NCBI RefSeq assembly: GCF_008801915.1
Contig: NZ_VZOV01000018.1
Coordinates: 56,549-120,548, forward strand
Reading direction: 5' to 3'
DNA from: Cupriavidus gilardii
GTDB taxonomy: Bacteria > Pseudomonadota > Gammaproteobacteria > Burkholderiales > Burkholderiaceae
DNA: 64,000 nucleotides
Shown here: positions 1-9,112 of the stretch, one piece after another
How positions within the stretch are numbered: the stretch's first letter is position 1
How the letters are laid out: every line of letters begins with the position of its first letter
Position numbers and translations under genes: made by a program
Notes under the pieces: generated by a model
Told to the model about the DNA's origin: nothing
Seen by the model: only the letters and a program-made list of their open reading frames with translations
The model's database searches: none

Positions 1-2
1 AC

Positions 3-761
3 GTGGGCAACAACATCCTGCCATCGACGCTGGCGCGCGGGCCGTGGAGCCCGGATGCGCAGCACGGCGGCGCGCCGGCCGGCCTGCTGGCCGCGATCGC
101 CGAACGCGCGATGGCCGACGAGCCGCAATGGTCGATGGTGCGGCTGACGCTGGAATTGCTGGGGCCTGTACCGATCGCGCCGCTGCAGGCCACGCACGAG
201 ATCCAGCCGGGCGGCTCGGTGCGGCGCGTGGTCTTGAGCCTGATGCATGACGACAAGCCGGTCGTGCGCGGCGTCGCGGTATTCATGCGCGAGCGCGCGG
301 TAGATCTGCTGGCTGCGGCAACCGCGTGCCCGCTGCCGCTGCCGGACCAATGCAGCGAGCCGATCCGGATTCCCGGCATGGCCGAACAGACTTCCTTTCA
401 CTACACGGCGATGGAGAGCCGCGTGGCGGCCGGCAGCGTCGCCGACCCGGGCCCCGCGGCCGCATGGTTCCGCCTGGCGGTGCCGCTGATCGACGGCTGG
501 TCCACGCCGTCCAGCGCCCGCGCGGTCGCGGCCGCCGACTTCGGCAACGGCATCAGCTGGGCGCTGCCGCTCGACCGCTTCGTGTTCGCGAACGCGGACC
601 TGACGGTCTCGCTGCACCGCCAGCCGCGCGGCGAATGGGTCGGCGTGGACGCCGTCACGGTGGCCCAGCCCAGCGGGATCGGACTGACTACCTCGACGCT
701 GTACGACGAGGCCGGTGCCATCGGCGTGGCGCAGCAGAGCCTGGTGATCAAGGCGCGATAG
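3..761 (+). CDS. Acyl-CoA thioesterase-like hotdog protein (5' end uncertain)
   Basis: About 252 residues are readable from a GTG at base 3, so the true start may lie before the window. The N-terminal motif ARGPWSPDAQHGGAPAGLLA and the later VRGVAVFMR segment are typical of the double-hotdog TesB/4HBT_3-like thioesterases, which hydrolyse acyl-CoA thioesters in the cytoplasm. No substrate can be read from the sequence. The gene ends 50 bases before a same-strand acetyltransferase gene. The family assignment rests on motif style only; a related MaoC-like hotdog role is possible. Confidence 0.7.
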   Translation: MGNNILPSTLARGPWSPDAQHGGAPAGLLAAIAERAMADEPQWSMVRLTLELLGPVPIAPLQATHEIQPGGSVRRVVLSLMHDDKPVVRGVAVFMRERAVDLLAAATACPLPLPDQCSEPIRIPGMAEQTSFHYTAMESRVAAGSVADPGPAAAWFRLAVPLIDGWSTPSSARAVAAADFGNGISWALPLDRFVFANADLTVSLHRQPRGEWVGVDAVTVAQPSGIGLTTSTLYDEAGAIGVAQQSLVIKAR

Positions 762-811
762 ATGGTCGTCGGTGAAGCGCCAGCGCTACACTGAGCGCTT
801 CTCCACGACCG

Positions 812-1240
812 ATGCGCGCCATGCAGATACGCACCTTCCGCCAGTCCGATGAAACCGACGTGGTATCCCTGTGGGAGCACTGCGGGCTGACGCGTCCCTG
901 GAACGATCCGCACCGCGACATCGCGCGCAAGCTCGCCGAACAGCCGGAGCTGTTCCTCGTCGGCGAGGTGGACCGCAGGCTGATGGCCACCGCCATGGTC
1001 GGCTATGACGGCCATCGCGGCTGGCTCTATTACCTTGCGGTCCACCGCGATTTCCAGGGCCGCGGTCATGGCCGCCGGCTGACGGCCGAAGCGGAGAGAC
1101 TGCTGCGCGAACGGGGCTGTCCGAAATTGAACTTGCTGGTCCGCAACGACAACGAAGGCGTGCTCGCCTTCTATCGCGAACTGGGCTATACCATCGATGC
1201 CACCGTCAGCCTCGGCAAGCGGCTGATCCCGGACAACTGA
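812..1240 (+). CDS. ypeA: GNAT acetyltransferase, YpeA type
   Basis: This 142-residue protein has the single GNAT fold. LWEHCGLTRPWNDP near the N-terminus, then GYDGHRGWLYYLAVH, the acetyl-CoA loop QGRGHGRRL, and the end LGKRLIPDN match the pattern of E. coli YpeA, whose substrate is unknown. The length is normal for the family. ATG codons at 812 and 821 are both possible starts, the second giving MQIRTFRQSDE, closer to the family. The gene stands alone between the thioesterase-like gene and glxR. Confidence 0.85.
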   Translation: MRAMQIRTFRQSDETDVVSLWEHCGLTRPWNDPHRDIARKLAEQPELFLVGEVDRRLMATAMVGYDGHRGWLYYLAVHRDFQGRGHGRRLTAEAERLLRERGCPKLNLLVRNDNEGVLAFYRELGYTIDATVSLGKRLIPDN

Positions 1241-1380
1241 ATCTGGCTCATTGAACGCCCGGCCCACGGCCATCCGCTTCGGCACGCCGGCACCGGTCTT
1301 CCGCGGCTGACGGTGGCGCCGGCACACGCGGGATCCGTAACGTGCCCGGCGGTTCCCGACTCGATCGATGAGGCAGACAG

Positions 1381-2277
1381 ATGAGCAATATCGGATTCAT
1401 CGGCCTGGGCGTGATGGGCGCCCCGATGGCCCAGCATCTACTCGAAGGTGGACACACGCTGTACGTCCATAGCCGCAGCGGCGCGCCGCAGCCCCTGCTC
1501 GACGCCGGCGCGCAAGCGTGCGCGAACGCGGCCGAGGCGGCGCGACGGGCGGAAGTCGTCATCCTGATGCTGCCCGACACGCCCGACGTCGAGCGCGTGC
1601 TGTTCGGCGACAACGGCGTCGCCGCGGGGCTGACCAGCGGCAAGGTCGTGGTCGACATGAGCTCGATCTCGCCGATCGACACGCGCGAGTTTGCCGGCCG
1701 CATCGAAGCGCTCGGCTGCGACTACGTCGATGCGCCGGTATCGGGCGGCGAGGTTGGCGCCAAGGCCGGCACGCTGTCGATCATGGCGGGCGGCAAGCAG
1801 GCCGCGTTCAATCGTGTGTTGCCGCTGCTGCAGCTGATGGGCAAGAACATCACGCTGGTCGGCGGTGTCGGGGACGGACAGATCGCCAAGGTCGCTAACC
1901 AGGTCATCGTCGCGCTGACGATCGAGGCAGTCGGCGAGGCGCTGGTACTGGCCGCGAAGGCCGGCGCCGACCCGGCCCGCGTGCGGCAGGCGCTGATGGG
2001 CGGCTTTGCCAGCTCGCGCATTCTCGAAGTGCACGGCGAACGGATGATCCGCCGCACCTTCGACCCAGGCTTTCGGATCGCGCTGCATCAGAAGGACCTG
2101 AACCTGGCGCTGTCGACGGCCCGCAAGCTCGGGCTGAGCCTGCCCGGCACCGCGTCGTGCCAGCAGCTGTTCAATGTCTGCGAAGCGCTCGGCGGCGAGG
2201 CGTGGGACCACTCCGGGCTGGTCCGTGCGCTCGAGCACATGGCCGATTTCGCGATCGGCGATACGCCGGCTTCCTGA
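1381..2277 (+). CDS. glxR: Tartronate semialdehyde reductase (2-hydroxy-3-oxopropionate reductase) family
   Basis: 298 residues in the beta-hydroxyacid dehydrogenase family. It has the N-terminal Rossmann motif GFIGLGVMGAPMAQHL, the substrate-loop signature DAPVSGGEVGAKAGTL around residues 117-132, and the catalytic-lysine helix GQIAKVANQ. Such enzymes reduce tartronate semialdehyde to D-glycerate with NAD(P)H in glyoxylate or glucarate use. No gcl or hyi gene is nearby, so the pathway is not confirmed by context, and a 3-hydroxyisobutyrate dehydrogenase-like activity is an alternative. A GAGG-like ribosome site precedes the ATG. Confidence 0.85.
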   Translation: MSNIGFIGLGVMGAPMAQHLLEGGHTLYVHSRSGAPQPLLDAGAQACANAAEAARRAEVVILMLPDTPDVERVLFGDNGVAAGLTSGKVVVDMSSISPIDTREFAGRIEALGCDYVDAPVSGGEVGAKAGTLSIMAGGKQAAFNRVLPLLQLMGKNITLVGGVGDGQIAKVANQVIVALTIEAVGEALVLAAKAGADPARVRQALMGGFASSRILEVHGERMIRRTFDPGFRIALHQKDLNLALSTARKLGLSLPGTASCQQLFNVCEALGGEAWDHSGLVRALEHMADFAIGDTPAS

Positions 2278-2688
2278 AGCGAGGCTTGCGAACGGCGCGG
2301 CGCCGCCAAGGCCCGATGCAATCGGGCCAAACCCCAATCTGCCCAAACCCCGATCGGCCCGAACCCGCATGCACGGCACCGCACCAGCACGGTGAATTCC
2401 TCGGGAATTACCCTTGTTTGCGTTCCAATACATCACGTCATGATGTATCGTTCGTAGCCATCGACGGTTCCGCACCGTCGTGAGGGCGCTGGTCCCGGTT
2501 CGTCACCGGTACGTCCGCCAGCCCTTGCCCTGCAGCGTCTCTCGCCACGACGAGGGTCGCCTGCCGTCGCCGCGCCGGCATACGCGCCCGCGCGCCGCGA
2601 CATTCCCGAGTGCCATCGACACAGGCCTGCGCCGAGACAGGCGGAGATGGCTGTTCCGTTCACCGTTTCGAATCCTGCGGGCGCCATC
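2278..2688. other. Intergenic region upstream of tctB-tctA
   Basis: About 410 bases without a convincing gene. It holds one perfect inverted repeat at 2428-2448, described separately. The first 120 bases are rich in short repeats of the type CCCAA/CCCGA. No tRNA or terminator with a T-run was seen. Confidence 0.6.
2428..2448. promoter_or_regulatory. Perfect 8-bp inverted repeat, operator-like, upstream of tctBA
   Basis: Arms ATACATCA and TGATGTAT are exactly complementary and separated by CGTCA, in an AT-richer patch about 240 bases before tctB. The ATAC/GTAT ends and the short spacer resemble operators of GntR- or FadR-type regulators, but no such regulator gene is adjacent. Confidence 0.5.
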
Positions 2689-3150
2689 ATGCGAATACGC
2701 AAACAAACCGATTTCTTCTCCGGATTGATGTTCATCGTCGTCGGCCTGGGTTTTTCGCTGGTCGCGCGCGGCTACACCATGGGCACCGCGGCACGCATGG
2801 GCCCCGGCTACTTTCCGTTCTGGCTCGGCATCGTGCTGGCGCTGCTCGGAGCAGTGGTGGCGATCGGCGCGATGTCGCCGACGGGCGAATCCGACCGGCT
2901 CGCACGCTGGGACCTGCGCACCGTGCTGTGGGTGCTCGGCTCGGTGGTGCTGTTCGGCCTGGTGCTGAAGCCGCTCGGCATGGTGCTGTCGGTGATTCTG
3001 CTGGTGCTGATCGCGTCGATGGCGAGCCACGAATTCACCTGGCGCGGCGCGCTGCTCAATGCCGCGGTGCTGGTGGTCATCAGCCTGGTTGCCTTCGTCT
3101 ACGGCATCAATCTGCAAATGCCGGTGTGGCCGGCTTTCCTGTCGGCTTGA
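2689..3150 (+). CDS. tctB: Tripartite tricarboxylate transporter small membrane subunit TctB
   Basis: The small four-helix membrane subunit of a TTT uptake system, about 153 residues from the chosen ATG. MRIRKQTDFFSGLMFIVVG followed by MGPGYFPFWLG is the usual start of TctB proteins, which is why 2689 is preferred over an in-frame ATG at 2647 that would add 14 residues. Hydrophobic stretches follow (residues about 10-25, 40-58, 80-115, 125-145). The next gene, tctA, starts 13 bases after the stop, so the two are an operon. No tctC lies beside them. Confidence 0.88.
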   Translation: MRIRKQTDFFSGLMFIVVGLGFSLVARGYTMGTAARMGPGYFPFWLGIVLALLGAVVAIGAMSPTGESDRLARWDLRTVLWVLGSVVLFGLVLKPLGMVLSVILLVLIASMASHEFTWRGALLNAAVLVVISLVAFVYGINLQMPVWPAFLSA

Positions 3151-3163
3151 GGAGGGCCACGCA

Positions 3164-4666
3164 ATGGAATTGCTCAACCATCTGGCGCTGGGATTTTCGA
3201 CCGCGCTGTCGCTGCAGAACCTGGCCTACGCGCTGCTGGGTTGCGTGCTGGGAACCCTGATCGGCGTGCTGCCCGGTCTGGGCCCGCTGGCAACCATCGC
3301 GATGCTGCTGCCGATCACCTATACGCTGCCTCCGGTCGCGGCGCTGATCATGCTGGCCGGCATCTACTACGGCGCGCAATACGGCGGCTCGACCACCGCG
3401 ATCCTGGTCAATCTGCCGGGCGAATCGTCGTCGGTGGTGACCACGCTGGACGGCTACCAGATGGCTCGCAAGGGCCGTGCGGGCGTCGCGCTGGCAACGG
3501 CGGGCCTGGGCTCGTTCTTTGCCGGCAGCGTCGCCACGCTGATCCTGGCCGCGTTCGCGACGCCGCTGTCGGAGCTTGCCTTCAAGTTCGGGCCGGCCGA
3601 GTATTTCTCGCTGATGGTGCTGGGCCTGATCGGCGCCGTGGTGCTGGCATCGGGTTCGCTGGTCAAGGCCGTCGCGATGATCGTGCTGGGCCTGCTGATC
3701 GGCCTGATCGGCACCGACGTCAATTCCGGCGTAGCGCGCTTCTCGTTCGACGTGCCGGAGCTGACCGACGGCATCAATATCACCGGGCTGGCGATGGGCC
3801 TGTTCGGCTTTGCCGAGATCATCGTCAATCTGGAGCAGAGGGAGTCGCGCGAGACCTTCACCGATCGCGTGACCAACCTGTTCCCGACGAAGGAGGACTT
3901 CAAGCGCATGATTCCGGCCGTGCTGCGCGGTACCGCGCTCGGCTCGGCGCTCGGCGTGCTGCCGGGCGGCGGCGCGTCGCTGTCGTCGTTCGCGGCCTAC
4001 TCGCTGGAAAAGAAGACGTCGAAGCATCCGCACGAATTCGGCAAGGGCGCGATCGAAGGCGTGGCCGGACCCGAGTCCGCCAACAACGCCGCGGCGCAGA
4101 CCTCGTTCATTCCGCTGCTGACGCTTGGCATCCCGTCCAACGCGGTAATGGCGCTGATGGTCGGCGCGATGACGATCCACAATATCCAGCCCGGTCCGCA
4201 GGTGATGACCAGCAACCCCTCGCTGTTCTGGGGGCTGATCGCTTCGATGTGGATCGGCAACCTGACGCTGGTGATCCTGAACCTGCCGCTGATCGGCATC
4301 TGGGTCAAGCTGCTGAAGGTGCCGTACCGCTTCCTGTACCCGGCGATCCTGACGTTCTGCTGCATCGGCGTCTATTCGGTCAACAACACCGTGTTCGACG
4401 TGTTCGTCGCGGCGGCCTGCGGGATGATCGGGTACATCTTCATGAAGCTGCGCTGCGAGCCCGCGCCGCTGCTGCTCGGTTTCGTGCTGGGGCCGATGAT
4501 GGAGGAGAACTTCCGCCGCACGCTGCTGCTGTCGCGCGGTGACTTCCACGTATTCGTCGAGCGGCCGCTGTCGCTGGGGCTGCTGGTCGCGGCCGCCGCG
4601 CTGGTCGCCGTGGTGGCGCTGCCGGCGGTCAAGGCCAAGCGCGAGGAGGCGTTCCAGGAGGAATAG
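3164..4666 (+). CDS. tctA: Tripartite tricarboxylate transporter large membrane subunit TctA
   Basis: 500 residues, the usual length of the large TTT permease subunit. Family signatures are GVLPGLGPLATIAMLLP near residue 35, YYGAQYGGSTTAILVNLPGE near 65-85, and [17 protein letters not shown] near 305-320. It carries about ten to twelve membrane helices and moves a carboxylate delivered by a periplasmic Bug protein. The start is ATG 3164, with GGAGGG eight bases upstream; a longer upstream reading frame overlaps tctB and is not believed. The partner binding protein must be encoded elsewhere, perhaps the lone Bug gene at 13.9-14.9 kb. Confidence 0.93.
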   Translation: MELLNHLALGFSTALSLQNLAYALLGCVLGTLIGVLPGLGPLATIAMLLPITYTLPPVAALIMLAGIYYGAQYGGSTTAILVNLPGESSSVVTTLDGYQMARKGRAGVALATAGLGSFFAGSVATLILAAFATPLSELAFKFGPAEYFSLMVLGLIGAVVLASGSLVKAVAMIVLGLLIGLIGTDVNSGVARFSFDVPELTDGINITGLAMGLFGFAEIIVNLEQRESRETFTDRVTNLFPTKEDFKRMIPAVLRGTALGSALGVLPGGGASLSSFAAYSLEKKTSKHPHEFGKGAIEGVAGPESANNAAAQTSFIPLLTLGIPSNAVMALMVGAMTIHNIQPGPQVMTSNPSLFWGLIASMWIGNLTLVILNLPLIGIWVKLLKVPYRFLYPAILTFCCIGVYSVNNTVFDVFVAAACGMIGYIFMKLRCEPAPLLLGFVLGPMMEENFRRTLLLSRGDFHVFVERPLSLGLLVAAAALVAVVALPAVKAKREEAFQEE

Positions 4667-4763
4667 CGAGGCCGCGGTGTTCCCTCTCCCCATCCCTCGC
4701 CCCCGGGCGGGAGGGAGCCGCCAGTCGCAATGGAGGCGACTACGCACGCGACCAAGCACGCGA

Positions 4764-5702
4764 CTACGCGCCCGTCCACACGCGGCCGAGAAAGTCCCGG
4801 ATCAGCGGGCATACCTGCGCGAAATGCGTCTCCAGCAGCCAGTGGCCGCCGTCGGTCATATGCAGCTCCGCCCGCGGCAGATCGCGCAGATAGGCACGGC
4901 CGGCGGCCTCCGGCATATAGCCGTCATGGGGGCCCCACAGGATCAGTGTGGGCGGTTGGTGTTCGCGCAGATAGGCCTGGTAGCGCGGGAACCAGTCGAG
5001 ATTCGCCTTCAGCCCTTCCATCAGCCGCACGGCCAGTTCGCGCCGGACCGGCGTGTCCATCAGGCGCCAGTGCAGCGTCCATAGATCCGGCGACAGGCGT
5101 GGCACATGTTCCGGGCGGATTTCGCCGATGAACTCGTCGCGAAACCCGTGCTCGCTGGCAGCCGCCTCCAGCGGCGCGCGGTTGGCCGGCGACGGGTCGG
5201 CCCAATAGCGCTGGATGGTCTCGTACTTGGGGCCCAGCTGGTCCTCGTAGATGTCGCCGTTCTGGATGATCAGCGCGGCGATCCGCCCGGGCGCCCGGAT
5301 GGCGAGGCGTAGACCGATCTGCGATCCGTAGTCATGCAGATACAGCGCATACCGCCGCAGCCCGAGGGCGTCGGCGAATCGCTCGAGAAAGGCCGCATAG
5401 GCATCGAAGTCGTAGCCGAATGCGCCGAATTCCGGCGTATCGCTATAGCCGAAGCCCGGAAAATCCGGCGCCACGGCGTGCCAGCGATCGGCAAGCGCCG
5501 GCAGCAAGCGGCGGTACTGATAGGACGAGCAGGGGTAGCCGTGCGGCAGCAGCACTGCGGGCGCGTCGCGCGGACCGGCTTCCCGGTAGAAGATGCGGAT
5601 GCCGTCGAGGTCCAGCGTCCGGTGCGTCACCGCATCCTGCCGCTCGGCGATTTCCGTCGCCGAAGCGGTCGAAACCGCGGGCATATCGTGCGGATCGTCC
5701 AT
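4764..5702 (-). CDS. Alpha/beta hydrolase, epoxide hydrolase/haloalkane dehalogenase type
   Basis: 312 residues. The oxyanion loop HGYPCSSYQYRRLLPAL is followed by the nucleophile elbow LHDYGSQIGLRLA, in which the nucleophile is Asp, as in epoxide hydrolases and haloalkane dehalogenases rather than Ser esterases. WGPHDGYMP supplies a plausible acid region and DGGHWLLE the catalytic His. The start at 5702 is set by GGAGG six bases upstream; an upstream ATG adds eleven residues without a ribosome site. It stands alone between tctA (opposite strand) and corA. The real substrate is unknown. Confidence 0.8.
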   Translation of the reverse strand: MDDPHDMPAVSTASATEIAERQDAVTHRTLDLDGIRIFYREAGPRDAPAVLLPHGYPCSSYQYRRLLPALADRWHAVAPDFPGFGYSDTPEFGAFGYDFDAYAAFLERFADALGLRRYALYLHDYGSQIGLRLAIRAPGRIAALIIQNGDIYEDQLGPKYETIQRYWADPSPANRAPLEAAASEHGFRDEFIGEIRPEHVPRLSPDLWTLHWRLMDTPVRRELAVRLMEGLKANLDWFPRYQAYLREHQPPTLILWGPHDGYMPEAAGRAYLRDLPRAELHMTDGGHWLLETHFAQVCPLIRDFLGRVWTGA

Positions 5703-6024
5703 CGTCGCGCCTCCGAAAAAACGGATTCGGGCCACGATGCAAATTGCGTTCCGACGCCGGGCTTCGCCCCGGCGCTTGCTGTTCGTTGCCCCGCCGCGGC
5801 ATTACTGCCATCGCGATCGTGCAAAGCGCGCAGTTTTTGCGTGGCGCCTAAGCCGCCACGGGTCAAACGCAAAAGCCGCCGACGATTCCCGAAAATGTGC
5901 GAGCGCCGCGCTCGTAACATGCCCTCCGTTGTTTACGAGACGGGCAGCTTGCGCGGACCCGGCCACCACCATCGCAATGTCGCGCCCCGGCACCGGAGGT
6001 AGTGGCCGGTTTTTTTGGCGGCCC
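5703..6024. other. Intergenic region with orphan plus-strand terminator
   Basis: 322 bases between two minus-strand genes (hydrolase start and corA end). It holds the hydrolase upstream region and, at 5959-6016, a terminator-like hairpin reading on the plus strand, although no plus-strand gene precedes it. No convincing ORF is present. Confidence 0.55.
5959..6016 (+). terminator. Rho-independent terminator-like hairpin without an upstream gene
   Basis: Arms CCGGCCACCACC (5959-5970) and GGTAGTGGCCGG (5998-6009) pair at 11 of 12 positions and are followed at once by seven T on the plus strand. On the minus strand there is no T-run after the stem, so it does not serve corA. It could end a small plus-strand RNA. 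Confidence 0.5.
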
Positions 6025-6996
6025 TCAAACCCAACCCGCCCGATGCAGCTTGCGCCAGAGCGCCGTGCAGGCCAGCGCGGTGCCCGCGATCACGGCCGGA
6101 TAGGCGAAGGGCAGCTTCAGCTCCGGCATGAACTCGAAGTTCATGCCGTACAGGCTAAACACCACGGTGGGAATCGCCAGAATGGCGCCCCAACCCGCCA
6201 GCCGCTTGACCACCTCGTTCTGCCCCACCGTCACCAGCGCCAAGTTGACCTGCACCGCGGTCGTCAGCATTTCGCGCACGACGTCGAGCGTTCGCAGCAG
6301 CCGGCTGGCGTGGTCCTCGACGTCGCGGAAATAGGCCCGCAGATCCCTGGGCACCAGTTCCTCGTGCAATCGGATCAGCTGCCCGCACATCTCCTCGATC
6401 GGATAGACCGCATTGCGCAGCCGCAGCACCTGGCGTTTGATGTGGTACAGCCGCTCGATCGCGGTGCGGTCGAACTGGTCGCGGAACAGCCCCTGCTCCA
6501 GTTCCTCGAAGGCGTCCTCGAGCCGGTTGACGATCGGCATGTAGTGGTCGACCACGAAATCCATCAGCGCGTACAGCACGTAGCCAGGCCCGTTGGCCAG
6601 TGCGTGCGGCTCGTGCTCGCAGCGGTCCCGCACGGGTGCGTAGGTACTGCTGGCCCCATGGCGGACCGACACCACGTAATTGGGGCCGACGAACAGATGG
6701 GTCTCGCCGATCTCGACGCTGTCGCCCACCAGCTGCGCGGTATTGAGCACGATGAAGACGCTGTCGCCATAGGCCTCCAGCTTGGGACGCTGATGGGCGT
6801 TCAGCGCGTCCTCGACGGCCAGATCGTGCAGGCCGAATTCGAGCTGCGCCTGCCGCAGCAGCGCCAGGTCTGGTTCGTAGAGGCCGAGCCAGACGAATGT
6901 GCCAGGCGTCTTCAATACCTCGCTGATGTCCTCCAACGGGACCTCGCCAAGCCGCTTGCCGCCGCGGTAGGCCACGCAATTGACGATCGCACCCAT
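6025..6996 (-). CDS. corA: CorA-family divalent cation transporter
   Basis: 323 residues, the typical CorA length. A long cytoplasmic domain is followed by two C-terminal membrane helices with the diagnostic YGMNFEFMPE loop (GMN motif) between them. CorA pentamers conduct Mg2+, and also Co2+ or Ni2+. The start at 6996 is chosen because GAGGAG lies five bases upstream; the longer frame to 7053 has no ribosome site. It is transcribed divergently from minC. Confidence 0.93.
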   Translation of the reverse strand: MGAIVNCVAYRGGKRLGEVPLEDISEVLKTPGTFVWLGLYEPDLALLRQAQLEFGLHDLAVEDALNAHQRPKLEAYGDSVFIVLNTAQLVGDSVEIGETHLFVGPNYVVSVRHGASSTYAPVRDRCEHEPHALANGPGYVLYALMDFVVDHYMPIVNRLEDAFEELEQGLFRDQFDRTAIERLYHIKRQVLRLRNAVYPIEEMCGQLIRLHEELVPRDLRAYFRDVEDHASRLLRTLDVVREMLTTAVQVNLALVTVGQNEVVKRLAGWGAILAIPTVVFSLYGMNFEFMPELKLPFAYPAVIAGTALACTALWRKLHRAGWV

Positions 6997-7194
6997 GAAC
7001 GCTCCTCGGTCAGGATGCGCAATCGTAACAAGCGGCGGTGCGGTGGAGGACAAAGGTCGATATTGCGGCTACGCCCGCCGAGGCTGGCCACCCTCGCCGC
7101 CAAACGTCGCGCCGTGCAGGTCACCTGAACGACAATTGTTACAGTTCGCCGGGAAGAGGCAGTTAGAATGCGATATTTCCACGCTTACCCGGCT

Positions 7195-7968
7195 ATGTCC
7201 CAGAAGAAATCGCCACACTTCGAGCTGCGTAGTGGCAACGTCGACGCCCTCCTTCTTGCGCTCCATACCGCGGATACCTCGGCGCTGCGAGACGATCTGC
7301 TGTCGCGCTTCGAAGCTACCCCCGATTTCTTCTCGAACGACGTCATCGCGCTGGACCTGCGCTCGCTGGAAGACGGCCAGCGGCCGGAACTGGGCGCGGT
7401 GATCGACACGCTGTCAACGCTGAAGGCCCGCGCGATCGGCGTGGTGGCGCGCCAGGAGCAGCACGACTGGGCCCAGGCCTGCGGGCTGCCGATGCTGGAC
7501 AGCCAGAGCCGCCGCGGCAACGGGCGCGCCGGCGCACGCGACGCCGAACCGGCCGCTGCGGCCAGCGAAGCCCCTGCTCCCGCTGCGGCTCCTGCCCCCG
7601 CCGCGGCTCCGACACCCGAACCGCCGCGCGCCGCCACCACGATGCTGATCGACAGGCCCCTGCGCTCGGGCCAGCAGATCTACGCGCACGGCGACGTCGT
7701 GATCATGGACGTGGTCAGCTTCGGTGCCGAGGTCATCGCCGAAGGCAATATCCATATTTACGCCCCGCTGCGCGGCCGTGCGCTGGCGGGAGTCAAGGGC
7801 AATCCAGACGCGCGCATCTTCTGCACCTGCCTGGAACCCGAACTGATTTCGATCGCCGGCATCTACCGGACCGCCGAACAGACCCTGCCGCCCGACGTGC
7901 TGGGCAAGCCCGCGCAGGTCCGGCTCGCCGACGAAACCCTGATTCTCGAGCCGCTTCGCATGAAGTGA
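7195..7968 (+). CDS. minC: Septum site-determining protein MinC
   Basis: The FtsZ-assembly inhibitor of the Min system. From ATG 7195 it has 257 residues: an N-terminal FtsZ-binding domain (about 1-110), an Ala/Pro-rich linker (about 120-150), and the C-terminal beta-helix MinD-binding domain with [41 protein letters not shown]. The start [20 protein letters not shown] fits relatives. An in-frame ATG at 7168 has a better ribosome-site match (AGAGG) and would add nine residues, so the start is not settled. It is followed by minD and minE. Confidence 0.95.
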   Translation: MSQKKSPHFELRSGNVDALLLALHTADTSALRDDLLSRFEATPDFFSNDVIALDLRSLEDGQRPELGAVIDTLSTLKARAIGVVARQEQHDWAQACGLPMLDSQSRRGNGRAGARDAEPAAAASEAPAPAAAPAPAAAPTPEPPRAATTMLIDRPLRSGQQIYAHGDVVIMDVVSFGAEVIAEGNIHIYAPLRGRALAGVKGNPDARIFCTCLEPELISIAGIYRTAEQTLPPDVLGKPAQVRLADETLILEPLRMK

Positions 7969-8029
7969 GTCCGGCCGAGTTCCGCAACATCGCAGCGCAA
8001 GCTTCAACCCTATTACTGGACCAAGAGCC

Positions 8030-8842
8030 ATGGCAAAAATCATCGTTGTGACCTCCGGCAAGGGAGGCGTCGGCAAGACCACCACCAGCGCGAGCTTCGC
8101 CGCCGGGCTGGCCCTGCGCGGCCACAAGACCGCCGTGATCGACTTCGACGTCGGCCTGCGCAACCTCGACCTGATCATGGGTTGCGAGCGCCGGGTGGTC
8201 TACGACCTGATCAATGTGGTGCAGGGCGAGGCCAATCTGCACCAGGCGCTGATCAAGGACAAGAAGTGCGAGAACCTGTTCATCCTGCCGGCCTCGCAGA
8301 CCCGCGACAAGGAAGCGCTGACGCACGAAGGCGTCGAGAAGGTGATCAAGGACCTGATCGCCATGGACTTCGAATACATCGTCTGCGATTCGCCGGCCGG
8401 CATCGAAACCGGCGCGCTGATGGCGATGTATTTTGCCGACGAGGCGCTGATCGTCACCAATCCGGAAGTCTCGTCGGTGCGCGATTCGGATCGCATCCTC
8501 GGCATCCTGTCGTCCAAGACCAAGCGCGCCAGCGAAGGCGAGCCGATCAAGGAACATCTGCTGATCACGCGCTACAACCCGAAGCGCGTGCACGGCGGCG
8601 AGATGCTGTCGCTGACCGATATCCAGGAAATCCTGCGTATCAAGCTGATCGGCGTGATTCCCGAATCCGAGGCCGTGCTGCATGCCTCGAACCAGGGCAC
8701 GCCGGCCATCCATCTGGAGGGCACGGACGTGGCCGACGCCTACGGCGACGTGGTGGACCGCTTCCTCGGCAAGGAAAAGCCGATGCGCTTCGTCGATTAT
8801 CAGAAGCCGGGCCTGCTGTCGCGCCTGTTCGGCAACAAGTAA
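8030..8842 (+). CDS. minD: Septum site-determining ATPase MinD
   Basis: 270 residues, the normal length. It has the deviant Walker A motif GKGGVGKTTTSA near the N-terminus, IDFDVGLRNLDLIMG, a Walker B-like YIVCDSPAGIE, and a C-terminal amphipathic membrane-targeting helix ending GLLSRLFGNK. MinD-ATP binds the inner membrane, recruits MinC, and is released by MinE, giving pole-to-pole oscillation. It lies 61 bases after minC and 15 before minE. Confidence 0.98.
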   Translation: MAKIIVVTSGKGGVGKTTTSASFAAGLALRGHKTAVIDFDVGLRNLDLIMGCERRVVYDLINVVQGEANLHQALIKDKKCENLFILPASQTRDKEALTHEGVEKVIKDLIAMDFEYIVCDSPAGIETGALMAMYFADEALIVTNPEVSSVRDSDRILGILSSKTKRASEGEPIKEHLLITRYNPKRVHGGEMLSLTDIQEILRIKLIGVIPESEAVLHASNQGTPAIHLEGTDVADAYGDVVDRFLGKEKPMRFVDYQKPGLLSRLFGNK

Positions 8843-8857
8843 GGAGGGCTCATCCCC

Positions 8858-9112
8858 ATGTCGATCCTGTCCTTCCTGCTCGGGGAGAAAAAGAAATCCG
8901 CGTCGGTCGCCAAGGAGCGGCTGCAGATCATCCTCGCCCATGAACGCACCGGCCATTCCGCGCCGGCCGACTATCTGCCGGCACTGCAGCGCGAGCTGGT
9001 TGCCGTGATCTCGAAATACGTGAAGATCGGCGATCAGGACCTGCGGGTCAGTCTCGAGCGCCAGGACAACCTCGAGGTGCTCGAGGTCAAGATCGAGATC
9101 CCGCAGAGCTGA
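8858..9112 (+). CDS. minE: Cell division topological specificity factor MinE
   Basis: 84 residues. The N-terminal membrane-binding and anti-MinCD segment ([29 protein letters not shown]) is followed by the dimerisation domain with [15 protein letters not shown] and a C-terminal beta strand VLEVKIEIP. It stimulates MinD ATPase and confines division to midcell. AAGGAGG sits 12-18 bases upstream of the ATG. Confidence 0.97.
   Translation: MSILSFLLGEKKKSASVAKERLQIILAHERTGHSAPADYLPALQRELVAVISKYVKIGDQDLRVSLERQDNLEVLEVKIEIPQS

Noticed and set aside
2647..2688. Extra 14 residues on TctB
   Set aside because: The extension (MAVPFTVSNPAGAI) is not typical of TctB, and the usual start is MRIRKQTDFF.
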